From positions 1 to 20,075 of the forward strand of contig LLCB01000582.1 in assembly GCA_001414345.1 (NCBI GenBank): a stretch of 20,075 bases of DNA. The letters are read 5' to 3'. The notes beneath the pieces were generated by a model. The model worked only from the letters and a program-made list of their open reading frames with translations. It was not told where the DNA came from and searched no databases. The stretch is from Hymenoscyphus infarciens. Taxonomy: Eukaryota; Ascomycota; Leotiomycetes; Helotiales; Helotiaceae. The position numbers were made by a program, and so were the translations under genes. This document shows, in pieces, positions 11,300 through 20,075 of this stretch. Every line of letters begins with the position of its first letter. The stretch's first letter is position 1.

Positions 11300-11881
11300 A
11301 GCTTTAATATATAATTACTAGTATTTCTTATAAAGATTATAGTATTTAAACTTCTTCTAATAATAATACTTTAAGGTTATAGTAGTATTAGTATTAGTTT
11401 AAAGGTAGTTAATAAGAGCTTTTCGATCGTTTACTACTTTATAAAGACATATAAGGTAAATAAATATTATAATAATAAAAGAGTCTAATAAAGTAGCTAT
11501 ATCCTTCTATACCTTAGATAGTGTCTTAATAATCTTTTTAATATACTTAACATTCTTGTTATTCCTAGTATAAGAATTAGTAAAGTTATAGTTAGCTCTT
11601 ATTATAGTGTTTATAATTAACTCGTTAACCTCTACTAAGCTAAGAGAATAAGTAACTAAACCTAGGGCTTTGCTTATACCTTCTACTAACTACTAAGATA
11701 GTTATAAGGTAGCTTTAATAAGTAAAGCAAAGCTAGGGAATCGGTTTAGATTTATATTAGATATAGTATTATTATTATTAGAAAGTAAGTAATAGGTAGT
11801 TAATAGTGAAATCAGGTTTATAATATAAGAGAGAGTAGGAAAGAATATAGTAGTAGATAATAGGTAGAGTACGACTAGAGT
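11300..11881 (-). pseudogene. Coding relic, minus strand preferred
   Basis: The minus frame read from 11881 down to 11300 has long stop-free stretches: roughly 50 codons from 11881, then 40 or more with no stop from about 11690. There are about eight stops in 195 codons overall. It contains a helical-looking stretch SLVEVNELI near 11640 and a hydrophobic stretch FIIIIFIYLICLY near 11470 that could be a membrane segment. More CpA and TpG survive here than elsewhere (near 11521, 11551, 11556, 11606, 11671 and 11728). The opposite strand in the same codon register is partly open too, so the strand is not settled. No family was recognised. Confidence 0.35.
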
Positions 11882-11941
11882 AGGTAATAGAGTTACTAGT
11901 AGCTTAGATAGAGAAGTATAAAGCTAGAAAACTATTAGCTT

Positions 11942-13488
11942 TTAAAAACCTATAAACTATATAAAAGGTCTTATTAGGCTATTCTACTTAGTATACTAGT
12001 AGTAGTTAACTAGATTATAGCTAAAGTTGCTAAGATATACTTTAAAGTATAAGTCTATACTAGTAAGCTTATAACTAAATCGCTAAGTAAATTATTTAAG
12101 TACTTACTTAAGAGTAATAGACGTCTATAGATTTTAGAAATAAATCTAGTTATAAGTTAAATAACTTACTATTATAAGATAATTATTAATTCTAATATAA
12201 GCGTAGTAGTATAGTATTAATCTATAGAGGGAGAGGTTATAATCTAATAGTATAAGAGTTAGTTAAAGTTATAAAAGAAAGTAAGGTAATAAGGTAGTAG
12301 AGATTATAGAGTAAGTAACTTAGAAGGTAGGCTAGCTACTCTTAGAGGTCTATTCTATAATAATATAACTTAGAACCTTACTAATACCTTTTTCTCTTTA
12401 AAAAGCTTTTCTTTTTATATTATAGTAAACGTATAATTTTTATCCTATTTTAGTACTAACTGTTATTATAAACTATAAGCTCTACTATCTATCTTCTATA
12501 GCTTATATAGGCTTATACTAACTTTCTATAATATATATAAACTACGTACTCTACTAAGAACCTTAGATAAGATAGTCTTTTAGCTATAAATAATTATCTA
12601 TAACTTTAAGAAGTTTAAGACCACTACTTCTAATAATCTAATAGATAAAGCCTGTTTCTTATAAGGCGTAGGCGTATCTACTAGTCTACTAACCCTAAGA
12701 AAGTATAAGTATAGTAAGGAGAATAAAGAGGAGGATAAAGATAATAGATAATACTTATATTTTATAATCCCTCTTACTTATCTTAAGCTAGTAGAAGACT
12801 AAATTAAGAACTAGAAGTAACTATTTATATTACTAGAGTCTAAAGTTAAGATATAGATATCGGTTTTATTCCTTTAACTTATAGCTATTTAGTGAAAAAA
12901 AATCACTCTAGATAATCTCTATCTTCTTAATAATAAGGACTTTTAATTACTAAGTAGTATAAACTTATTAGAGTTAATAAGAGGTATAAAGCGCTATGTT
13001 TTTAGAGCTAAAGCTATAGATAATTATAAAATTACTATTTATAAAACTAATACTTTTTCTTAAAAGCAGCTACTTAATAAAGTAAAGACTAACGTAGTAG
13101 CTAAAACTTATATTAGTACAATTACTAGTATAACCTTCTATAAAGATTTTAGATTAAATATCTCTATTTATAAAAAGCTTAAAAAGAAAGTTACTATTTT
13201 ATATTATAATATTAGAGCTAAGCTTAAGAAGGAATTTACTATTACTACTCTAGATAGTAGATATTAATAGAAATCTAGAACTAAGTAATAGGTTAAATAA
13301 TTAGACTTAAGTATAATAAATATATATATATTAACTATTATTTATAATAATATTATAGAGAAGAGTTAACTCTACTTAATATAATTTTTAAAGAGTAAAA
13401 GACAAAATCTATTAGATCTCTTTTATATTAGTAATAATATTAGAATATTAATTAAAAAAGTAAGTAAAGAAGATTTAAATAATAAGTT
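11942..13488 (+). pseudogene. Long coding relic, plus strand preferred
   Basis: One plus register (codon starts 11942, 11945 and so on) can be followed for about 515 codons without a frame change. The best parts are 12602-12721 (one stop in 40 codons, with a basic-acidic stretch SKENKEEDKDNR and surviving TGT in DKACF near 12650) and 12960-13260 (Lys-rich, for example KKLKKKVTILYYNIRAKLKK). All but one of the stops are TAA or TAG, as expected from RIP; the other is TGA, next to TAG near 12890. The antisense strand in the same register has a similar stop count at 11942-12301, so the upstream third is uncertain. It ends tail to tail with the minus relic at 13452. No domain is recognised; the composition suggests a basic, partly disordered protein. 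Confidence 0.35.
12891..12907. other. Short hairpin that escaped RIP
   Basis: AGTGA, seven A, TCACT form a perfect 5-bp stem. Both arms keep their TpG and CpA, which is unusual here. It is too short for a terminator or transposon end to be claimed. Confidence 0.3.
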
Positions 13489-14095
13489 TTATTTCTAAAT
13501 TTAGCCTTAACTTATCTAATATTAGTAATAGATTCTTCTCTAATACTAGAGTTAGTAGAGTATAAAGAACTAGGTAGTAAGTTTCTTACTAAGTTTAAAT
13601 TTAACTTATCTAATATTACTTCTAGAACTATTTATAATATTAGAGTTAGTTAAAGTAATAGGTAAAAAGTAATTAAGTAGTAAGTTTCCTTTATAAGTCT
13701 AAAATTAAACTATCTAATATCGCCTCTAGAGTTAATTAAGTTAGATTTAGAGTATAGAATAGTAGATATTTAAGAGAGAGATAAGCTTAGGTTACTAAAG
13801 AATAGTTTATAAGAGAATTTAAAAGATAATAACTATAAGCTACTAAATAAGGTTTCTAAGTTATAAGATAACGTACTAGATAGTAAGTTTTTTACTAGAT
13901 TTAAATTAATTTAATCTAATATCTCTTATAAGTCCTCTAAGGTCTAGCTAAGTAGAAGTAGAAGTTTAGTATAAGTTAAAGAATATTATATCTAAAATAC
14001 GAATTAATAAAATTAATAAAGAACTTTAAAGTACTAAGAATAGTAAGTTTTTAAGTTTATGTTTTATATTACTTTTATTCTAACCTAACCTAGAA
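13480..14095 (-). repeat. 34-codon (102-bp) tandem repeats
   Basis: A DNA motif near TAGTAAGTTTCTTACTAAGT, followed by TTAAATTTAACTTATCTAAT, recurs at 13480, 13575, 13678, 13881 and, weakly, 14041. On the minus strand the matching codons lie 32, 34 and 68 codons apart, and a poor copy sits in the 68-codon gap. The unit ends in forms like ILDKLNLNLVRNLL, ILDQINLNLVKNLL and IRQFNFRLIKETYY. Length in whole codons supports the minus-strand coding frame. Confidence 0.6.
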
Positions 14096-14765
14096 ATAAA
14101 ACTTCTTATAAAGAAAGCTAAGACATCTTATAAGAGCTAGAACCTTATTAAGAATAACGCTTTAAATAATAAGTTAGAGTAAGTAAATTCGCTATATACT
14201 CTAAACCCTTATAAGTCCTTATAATTACATTATATCTAATCTAGCCTTAATTCCCTTACTAATATATATATTTAGTCTAGGATATTCTAAGCTACTCTAC
14301 TTCTTTAAGTAAGTCCTTACTATAATATAGTTTTATTATATATCTAATATTAGTAGGCTTAGAGGTTATATCAACTCTAGCTACTTCCTACGTTCCTCTA
14401 AGTAATATTAATAGTATTAACTATAGTAATTTAGATAATAATAGTTTAGATATAGGATCTAATATTACTTTACTAAGTTAAAAGCTTTAAGGTAGTTTAA
14501 GCTAATTTTAATTCTATTCTAGCACTCCTCTTTACTACTCTTTATAATAAGGAGTCGATAGGCTGTTTTTCTATTTTAATTATAAGAAGGGTTTATCTTT
14601 CTTTTTTAAGGTTCTCTTCTTAATATTTTCCTTTAAGTATACTCGTTTTACTTCCTCTTTTCTAGTATCTAGGCGCTTAGGTACTTAGGATATAACATTT
14701 TCCTACGTTTTACTAAGACTCTTTTTTTTACTTAAGATACTTAAATAAAGCCTTATAATACTATT

Positions 14766-14780
14766 TCTCTCTCTCTCTCT
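14766..14780. repeat. (TC)n microsatellite
   Basis: A pure TC run. On the minus strand it would encode alternating Arg and Glu within the long relic. Confidence 0.7.
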
Positions 14781-15702
14781 TCTATAGCTTACCTTAAACT
14801 TACTCTAAGACTAAGTAGGTAGTAGACTAGGATTCCTTTCTAGTTTATATTTATAAATTTAAGAATAAAAGAACGATTTCTATAACTTTATCTTTAAAGA
14901 TACTAGTTATTAAGTACTAGCTTATAATACTTTCTACCTACGTTTATAATAGAGGTTTACTTTAAATCTAGTCTTAGATTTTATAATATATAGTTAATAG
15001 AGCCTATCTTAGTATATCTTTTCTTTTACTATAAACTTAATATAAATACTATATTAATAGTTATTATAATTCTCTCTCCTTATATACTTATATTACTTAC
15101 TCTTTTTACTATTTTTAACCTTAGAATTAGTATAGTCTCTACTATTTTTTATAAAACTTTTATATCTGCTTTTTAGAGAGTATCTATACTTATAATATAC
15201 TAGTACTAGTATAGGAAAGTTTTCTTAGTAGATATCCTCTACTCTAGTCTATTATTTTAGAAATACTCTATTTAACACTTTACTAAGAAACCACTTATAG
15301 AATTAGTTTCTTATAATAATTATATACTTAACTATAATCCTCTTATAGTAATATAAATCTAGGTTTTTTAGAGCTATTATCTAACTAAAGATAGAACGAG
15401 CTTAAGAGTAACTATTAATTAATATAAAACCTACTACTAAATACTTAGAGATATAGAAGACTAAGTAGTATAAAATTATATTCTTTCTTAAGTAATATAA
15501 CTTAGCTATTATTTATATTTAGTAAAATATATACTAGATTTCTTTTAAATATTTTACTAGAGAAGTTAGAACTTAGTAGTATAGAGCTTTTAAAGAATAT
15601 TAGTAGAGAGAGGTCTAGAATAATATAAATAACTTTATTTTTATATTTATCTTTAATTAAATATCTTACTAGTTCTTTTATAAACGTCTATATATTACTA
15701 CT

Positions 15703-15729
15703 TATAGTGTCTATAGTGTCTATAGTAGG
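15703..15729. repeat. Three copies of a 9-bp unit
   Basis: TATAGTGTC occurs twice, then TATAGTAGG. The first two copies keep TpG. Nine bases preserve the frame of the minus-strand relic. Slippage after RIP is a likely cause. Confidence 0.6.
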
Positions 15730-15897
15730 TTATAGTAGATATATAGAAAGGTAAATATAGACGCTAGGTACTAGGATATTAAGCGTCTAATATCTAAGTA
15801 TATTAATACTTCTTATTAAACCTATTCCTTAACTATTATATTATAGTACCTTCTCTTATTCTATATCTTTCTTTTCTCTTTAGAGTTATAAAAGTAG

Positions 15898-16560
15898 ATA
15901 TACCTCGATTTCTCTCCCGGTGCCTAAAAGCTCTTAGAGCTAGGAGGTTCTTATAGCTAAGTTATAGAAACAATTTAGCTACTTTATACTAATAGAATTA
16001 GGTATAGTTAAAGACTTATATAAATACTCTAGATATCTTAGAAATAAATAATAACTAGAATAATAAGGAGTTCGAGGACATTTTAAATAAATAATAGAAT
16101 ACTCTAGAATTTACTATAAAAGAGCTAAAACTAAAATAGACCTATAAAAATATTAATAATAGAAAATTATAAGATAAGAGCTAGGAGTAAGCCTCTTTAT
16201 ATTTAAGATAAGTACTATATAATAAGAGGATAATATATACTACTAAAAGATGCCTTAAACGCTGTTAAACTATTACTTATATTACTATTTAGAGTAAGAG
16301 AGTTTTTTTATAACTTTTAAAATATAATCTAATTTATAAAATAGGTACTAAAAAGTATATTATTATATATTATACTTATAAGTAAGCTAGAGTAGTAGTA
16401 ATAATTAAGTATAGATTCTTTTCTATAATGTCTTAAAATCCTAAAATCGGCTTTTATATATAACTTCTTTAACTTTTCTATAAGATACTTATATATAGAC
16501 TAGTAAGTAAATATGTCTTTACTTATAGTATTTAAGAAGTCTATAAAATAAGAGGCTTTT
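15898..16560 (+). pseudogene. Coding relic, unidentified (plus)
   Basis: A plus frame starting at an ATA (possible former ATG) at 15898 reads YLDFSPGA, then a helical stretch with LLELGG, then a region at 16141-16300 with very few stops (two in the 40 codons at 16141-16260, against nine and four in the other plus frames), including NYKIRARSKPLY and KDALNAVK. Its first 68 bases overlap the start of the minus relic, so one of the two starts must lie further in. After 16560 the frame stays partly open to about 17100 with a KRKRGVG basic patch near 16880. No family was recognised. Confidence 0.33.
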
Positions 16561-17642
16561 ATTAAATACTAGATCTTAAGAAGCTATTTAAGTATACTTA
16601 CTTTAACTAGATTAAGGCTTAATAAGTCTATTATAATCTATTAGACTAAGACTTAGGTACTATTCTTCTATTATAGGAATCTCTTAGTTAGATAGTAGAA
16701 GGTTCCTTTAAGGATATCTACCTAGCTTACTTCTATTATAGTAGTAATAAAGAACTTAGTAAAAGAAACCTATATAATTAGTATTAGGTATATTAGATTC
16801 TTAGGGGTTGTTTAAGGAGTCTAGCTTTTCTCTTACTAACTAAGATACTTAGTATAGGATAGTAACTTCTAATATAAACGAAAACGAGGGGTAGGATATT
16901 AAAATTTATAGTAATAAATAGTATTAAAGTTTTTTATAAGAGATCTTCTAGATAATTATCTATTAGTATATTAAGATAATCTAGTAGAGTTAAACTTATG
17001 TCTATATCGCTTCTAAGTAGTAGAGTCTAATAAGAAGACTTTAACTAAGTTTAAGAGCTTAGATTAAACTAGTCTTATAAATATAGTTTACTACTATAGT
17101 ATTATATTACGTCTTATAAATCTTTACTAAGAGGAGAGATTTACTAGTATAATATATCTATTTAGATCTATTTTTAATTTACTACTACTCTATTCCTACG
17201 TTATCCTTTAATATAATATTATATATAAGTTTAGGCTATATCTTTTAAAGGAATATATAGATATATTATAGTAGGTTTCTTATACTATAAATGTTTTCTA
17301 TTAACATTCTTATACCTTAGTATATTAGTTAAAATAGAAGTTATATTAGATATTATATCTTAGACTTAGAGATAAGAAGAGTATTAAATAAGATTAGTTA
17401 CTAAAAGTATATCTTATGTTATTTTTAAGAGTAAGCTTAGCTACCTACTAAGAGTCTATCTTAAATACTTAGATCTTATTTTAAGGAATACTCTAATACT
17501 AGGTTCTAGGTACTATATTATATAAGAAATACTAATAAATAAGAGAACTTATCTCTAAATCTAAATTAATAATTAAGGAAACCTAGTTATATCTAGTTAG
17601 AAAAGGGGTAATTAGTAAAGATAAGAGCAAAATCTTTACTAA
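16561..17642 (+). other. Decayed coding DNA, frame unclear
   Basis: The plus frame of the 15898 relic seems to continue (stop-free at 16741-16800, basic patch near 16880, and 16981-17040 with a surviving TGT). Around 17401-17520 the plus frame starting at 17403 is the more open one. An indel or an intron may lie between. No motif typical of reverse transcriptase, integrase or transposase could be made out. Confidence 0.25.
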
Positions 17643-18140
17643 ACTAGAGGAATATACTATATGTTAGAAGAACTAGTTAATAAAACATAATTTAGCTACT
17701 ATAAGGTAGCCTTTAGAGTACCTCTATTAATATCTCTTATAGAAACGTATAGCTCTATAAAATTTATAAAAGTTATAGAATTTAAGTAATATAGTAACTC
17801 TTATAAAGAAGGTTCTAGTTACTATATACTAACCTAATTAGAGAAAGTCTATAGAACTATAGAACCTAAGAGGAAAGTTATTATAAGTAGAAATTGTAAA
17901 GCAAATAATATAATAGTATAAGAATAAGTTAAAGAAAAATAGTATAGTATATAGAGAGTAGACTAGTAACCTTATCATCGATTAATATTAGACTATTTAG
18001 ATATAGAATTAAATTACTAAATAGTTTATTAACTTCTATTATAAAGCTATAGTATAAGTATAATAGTAGAGGAATATCTAGAACTACTTTAATATAAAAG
18101 GTACTAAGAAAGCTAGCGCTTATATAAAATTACTCTTTAA
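17643..18140 (+). pseudogene. Coding relic with surviving ATG (plus)
   Basis: The plus frame starting at 17643 has six stops in 100 codons up to 17943, while the frame one base further on has about 25. A surviving ATG lies at 17661 (MLEELVNK). The translation is charged and helical in parts, with KVYRTIEPKRKV near 17855, RNCKANN near 17890 (TGT and GCA unmutated) and VEEYLELL near 18070. The stop rate rises after 17943, and from about 18060 another frame competes. The product is not recognised. This is one of the least damaged coding patches in the window. Confidence 0.4.
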
Positions 18141-19038
18141 TAGTATTCTAAAATTCTATTTATAAATAGAAAGAATTAACTAGTTAATTAATAAGCTCTT
18201 ATCTAATACTTTATAATCTAAAATAATTTTACTTTAAATATTTAATCCTATAACGCTAAAAGATAAGTTAAATAGAGTATTATAGGTATATAAAATAGTA
18301 TAAGCTTCTAGCTTAAATATTAAAGAGAAGAGTCTACTAGATATACTAAATTTTATATTAGATATTTAAGTACTTTATAAGATTAATACTCTCTAGTAGC
18401 TATAAAGAGCACGTAAAGAGGCTAAGATCCTAAGATATAAATAGATAAGAGTAGCTATTTAGTATATTAATATCTTAGAAATCCTTATAGTATAGATAAG
18501 CTTAGTACTAGAGAATAAAACCTAGTATTAGAAACTAATCTTTAAAAGAATATTATAAAGAGTATATACTAGAGAATTATTAGTTTAGAGAAAAGAGGAA
18601 TTAGAAGACTAAGACTTACTTTTAAGACTAAATAGTAAGCGCTCTACTAAGGCTAGCCGAAGATTTATATTAATTTAAAAATAGTTATTCTAGAGAGAGT
18701 TTATATATTATTATCTAACTTAATAAGAGATAAAGGTAGAGATATAGTAGATAGAGATAGTAGAGGAGATAGAGACTTAGATATTTCTAAGAGCTTTAGT
18801 ATAAACAACGAGTATATTAAAGAATATTTAGATAACCTAGAAAAGCTAGCTAAAAGAGGAAATAGAGAATAAACTTATCTAAGTAATAAATAATCAGATT
18901 AACTCCTAACTAATTTAGTTCTAAGTATAATATAAGTAGTAAAGGAAAATTAAAATTGATTATATAGGTATAGTGTTTATAACCGAGACTAAAAACATTA
19001 ACATCAATCCTTATATAAAGGAAAAGAAAGCTTACTAA
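18082..19038 (+). pseudogene. Coding relic ending at TAA 19036 (plus)
   Basis: A plus frame starting at 18082 can be followed for 319 codons to TAA at 19036-19038, 32 bp before the palindrome array. It contains ARKEAK near 18415, RKEELED near 18590, SKRSTKASRR near 18630 and EEIENKL near 18860, a charged, probably coiled or disordered protein. The last 26 codons (from about 18955) have no stop and keep several CpA and TpG. A charged tail of this kind recalls the C-terminal tails of pogo or Fot1-type transposases, but I could not find a DDE core upstream, so that remains a weak guess. Confidence 0.33.
18955..19008. other. Inverted repeat in RIP-spared island
   Basis: ATTGAT at 18955-18960 and ATCAAT at 19003-19008 are reverse complements around 42 bp, with a looser inner match AGTGTTT against AAACATT. 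The segment keeps two TpG and three CpA in 54 bases, far above the surroundings. Confidence 0.4.
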
Positions 19039-19070
19039 GAATTTAATTAATAAGGCTTACTTTTAAAGGA

Positions 19071-20075
19071 CTTTTAGTCTATTAGAGACTAAAAGTATAT
19101 ATATAAATATATATAATTCATTTATTAATTAATAAGTCTCTCTTTTAAAAGACTTTTAGTCTATTAGAGACTAAAAGTAGAAGGTTTTTAGTCTATTAGA
19201 GACTAAAAGTAGGAGGTTTTAAGTCTATTAGAAACTAAAAGTAGGAGGTTTTTAGTCTATTAGAGACTAAAAATATATATATAAATATATATAATTAATT
19301 TATTAATTAATAAGTCTCTCTTTTAGAAGAGTTTTAGTCTATTAGAGACTAAAAGTAGGAGGTTTTTAGTCTATTAGAGACTAAAAGTAGAAGGGTTTTA
19401 GTCTATTAGAGACTAAAAGTATATATATAAATATATATAATTAATTTATTAATTAATAAGTCTCTCTTTTAAAAGACTTTTAGTCTATTAGAGACTAAAA
19501 GTATATATATAAATATATATAATTAATTTATTAATTGATAAGTCTCTCTTTTAAAAGACTTTTAGTCTATTAGAGACTAAAAGTAAGAGGTTTTTAGTCT
19601 ATTAGAGACTAAAACTAGAAGGCTTTTAGTCTATTAGAGACTAAAAGTAGGAGGTTTTTAGTCTATTAGAGACTAAAAGTATATATATAAATATATATAA
19701 TTTATTTATTAATTAATAAGTCTCTCTTTTAAAAGACTTTTAGTCTATTAGAGACTAAAAGTAGAAGGTTTTTAGTCTATTAGAGACTAAAAGAATATAT
19801 ATAAATATATATAATTCATTTATTAATTAATAAGTCTCTCTTTTAAAAGACTTTTAGTCTATTAGAGACTAAAAGTAGAAGGGTTTTAGTCTATTAGAGA
19901 CTAAAAGTAAGAGGTTTTTTATCTATTAGAGACTAAAAGTATATATAGAAATATATATAATTAATTTATTAATTAATAAGTCTCTCTTTTAAAAGACTTT
20001 TAGTCTATTAGAGACTAAAAGTAAGAGGTTTTTAGTCTATTAGAGACTAAAAGTAGAAGGCTTTTAGTCTATTAG
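19071..20075 (+). repeat. Two-level palindromic satellite array
   Basis: There are 21 copies (the last cut by the window end) of a 25-bp palindrome: arm CTTTTAGTCT, loop ATTAG, arm AGACTAAAAG. Starts are 19071, 19153, 19185, 19217, 19249, 19331, 19363, 19395, 19477, 19559, 19591, 19623, 19655, 19737, 19769, 19851, 19883, 19915, 19997, 20029 and 20061. Neighbours are joined either by a 7-bp linker (TAGAAGG, TAGGAGG or TAAGAGG; period 32) or by a 57-bp AT-rich spacer (period 82), with no exceptions. Cluster sizes are 1, 4, 3, 1, 4, 2, 3 and at least 3. The spacer contains TTAATTAA-type blocks and ends in the self-complementary TCTTTTAAAAGA. Copies differ by few substitutions and no indels. Confidence 0.95.

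Larger units (their letters stand above)
13452..15965 (-). pseudogene. Long coding relic with 34-codon repeats
   Basis: A single minus-strand register can be read for about 838 codons without a frame change. At 15121-15240 this frame has one stop in about 47 codons, while the other two minus frames have 12 and 5. Stops are TAA or TAG. From the N-terminus (possible ATA from ATG at 15965-15963) there is a Pro and Ser-rich start with EPPSSKSF, a basic patch NSKEKRKIQNKRR near 15860, a long helical Leu, Ile and Tyr-rich region, a surviving Trp codon near 15290, a Lys-rich part (KVKNSKKSK near 15110), a strongly basic region near 14620-14760 (KENIKKRTLKKKDK), and a C-terminal block of 34-codon repeats. 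Tyr-rich clusters could hide Cys or His zinc ligands. The family is not recognised; a transposon-encoded nucleic-acid-binding protein is one possibility. Confidence 0.45.
1..20075. other. RIP-mutated AT-rich block
   Basis: Essentially the whole window has lost CpA and TpG but kept CpG, CC, GG, CT and AG. In bases 1-600 I count no CpA and three TpG. TpA is the dominant dinucleotide throughout. RIP in ascomycete fungi converts CpA to TpA on both strands of repeated DNA, so this bias identifies old transposon or satellite DNA that was hit close to saturation. CpG methylation decay would instead remove CpG, which is still frequent (for example around 5330-5370 and 11280-11300). One consequence for the relics below is that Gln and Trp codons read as stops, ATG reads as ATA, and Cys and His read as Tyr, so start codons and zinc-binding residues are mostly hidden. 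G+C looks like roughly a quarter by eye; I did not compute it. Confidence 0.85.

Noticed and set aside
11250..11310. A tRNA-like or promoter element around GACGTCGGTGCTAAATCGAC.
   Set aside because: No cloverleaf or A and B box pair could be built; it is only a CpG-richer patch.
16921..16995. A stretch reading IRDLLDNYLLVY then stop-DN that looks like the YxDD region of a gypsy-type reverse transcriptase.
   Set aside because: The position before DN is TAA, which implies Gln or Trp rather than Leu, Val or Ala. The expected motifs on either side are also missing.
18082..19038. Fot1 or pogo transposase C-terminus, suggested by the charged tail.
   Set aside because: No DDE catalytic region, helix-turn-helix or terminal inverted repeats could be found upstream, so it is kept only as a weak possibility.
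1..20075. Mitochondrial, plastid or Plasmodium-like AT-rich DNA.
   Set aside because: Those genomes do not show selective loss of CpA and TpG with CpG retained, and no organellar gene, rRNA or tRNA was seen.
19071..20075. A CRISPR array, because of the regular palindromic repeats.
   Set aside because: Spacers are all the same 7-bp or 57-bp sequence, there is no cas gene, and the composition is eukaryotic RIP-type.

Overview
This window looks like a nuclear, transposon-derived, AT-rich block from a filamentous ascomycete fungus (Pezizomycotina). The main evidence is dinucleotide use. CpA and TpG are almost absent: by eye the first 600 bases hold no CpA and only three TpG, near 128, 412 and 486. 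TpA is in great excess, while CC, GG, CT, AG and CpG remain common. This is the expected trace of repeat-induced point mutation (RIP), which turns CpA into TpA on both strands of duplicated DNA. Nothing bacterial was seen (no operons, Shine-Dalgarno sites, CRISPR, rRNA or tRNA), and there is no intact long gene on either strand.

Layout: 1-1420 is a degenerate AT-rich minisatellite. 1421-5220 holds coding relics, with minus-strand frames at about 2290-3190 and plus-strand frames at 3518-4258 and 4933-5170, arranged divergently. 5221-7170 shows little except a G-rich run at 6685. 7182-7400 is a short array of a 25-bp palindrome. 7495-8625 is a pair of direct repeats around 604 bp, like a small LTR-type element. 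8626-11280 is mostly featureless. 11.3-13.5 kb holds relics of uncertain strand. 13452-15965 (minus) is the best coding relic, with in-frame repeats of 34 codons. From 15.9 to 19.04 kb plus-strand relics run away from it. 19071-20075 is a highly regular array of the same 25-bp palindrome, in the opposite orientation to the array at 7.2 kb, and it runs off the window end.

The most interesting structure is the palindrome family. The right array has 21 palindrome copies joined only by a 7-bp linker or a 57-bp spacer, so starts are always 32 or 82 bp apart. The left array uses the same two distances and the same linker, inverted. The two arrays face each other across about 11.7 kb, which includes the divergent relics. 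This could be a large mobile element with subterminal repeats, or an unrelated pair of satellite insertions. Coding relics are given with low to moderate confidence. They rest on a low stop rate in one frame compared with the others, and on the fact that RIP makes stops from Gln and Trp codons, Ile from Met, and Tyr from Cys or His. No protein family could be named from what remains.
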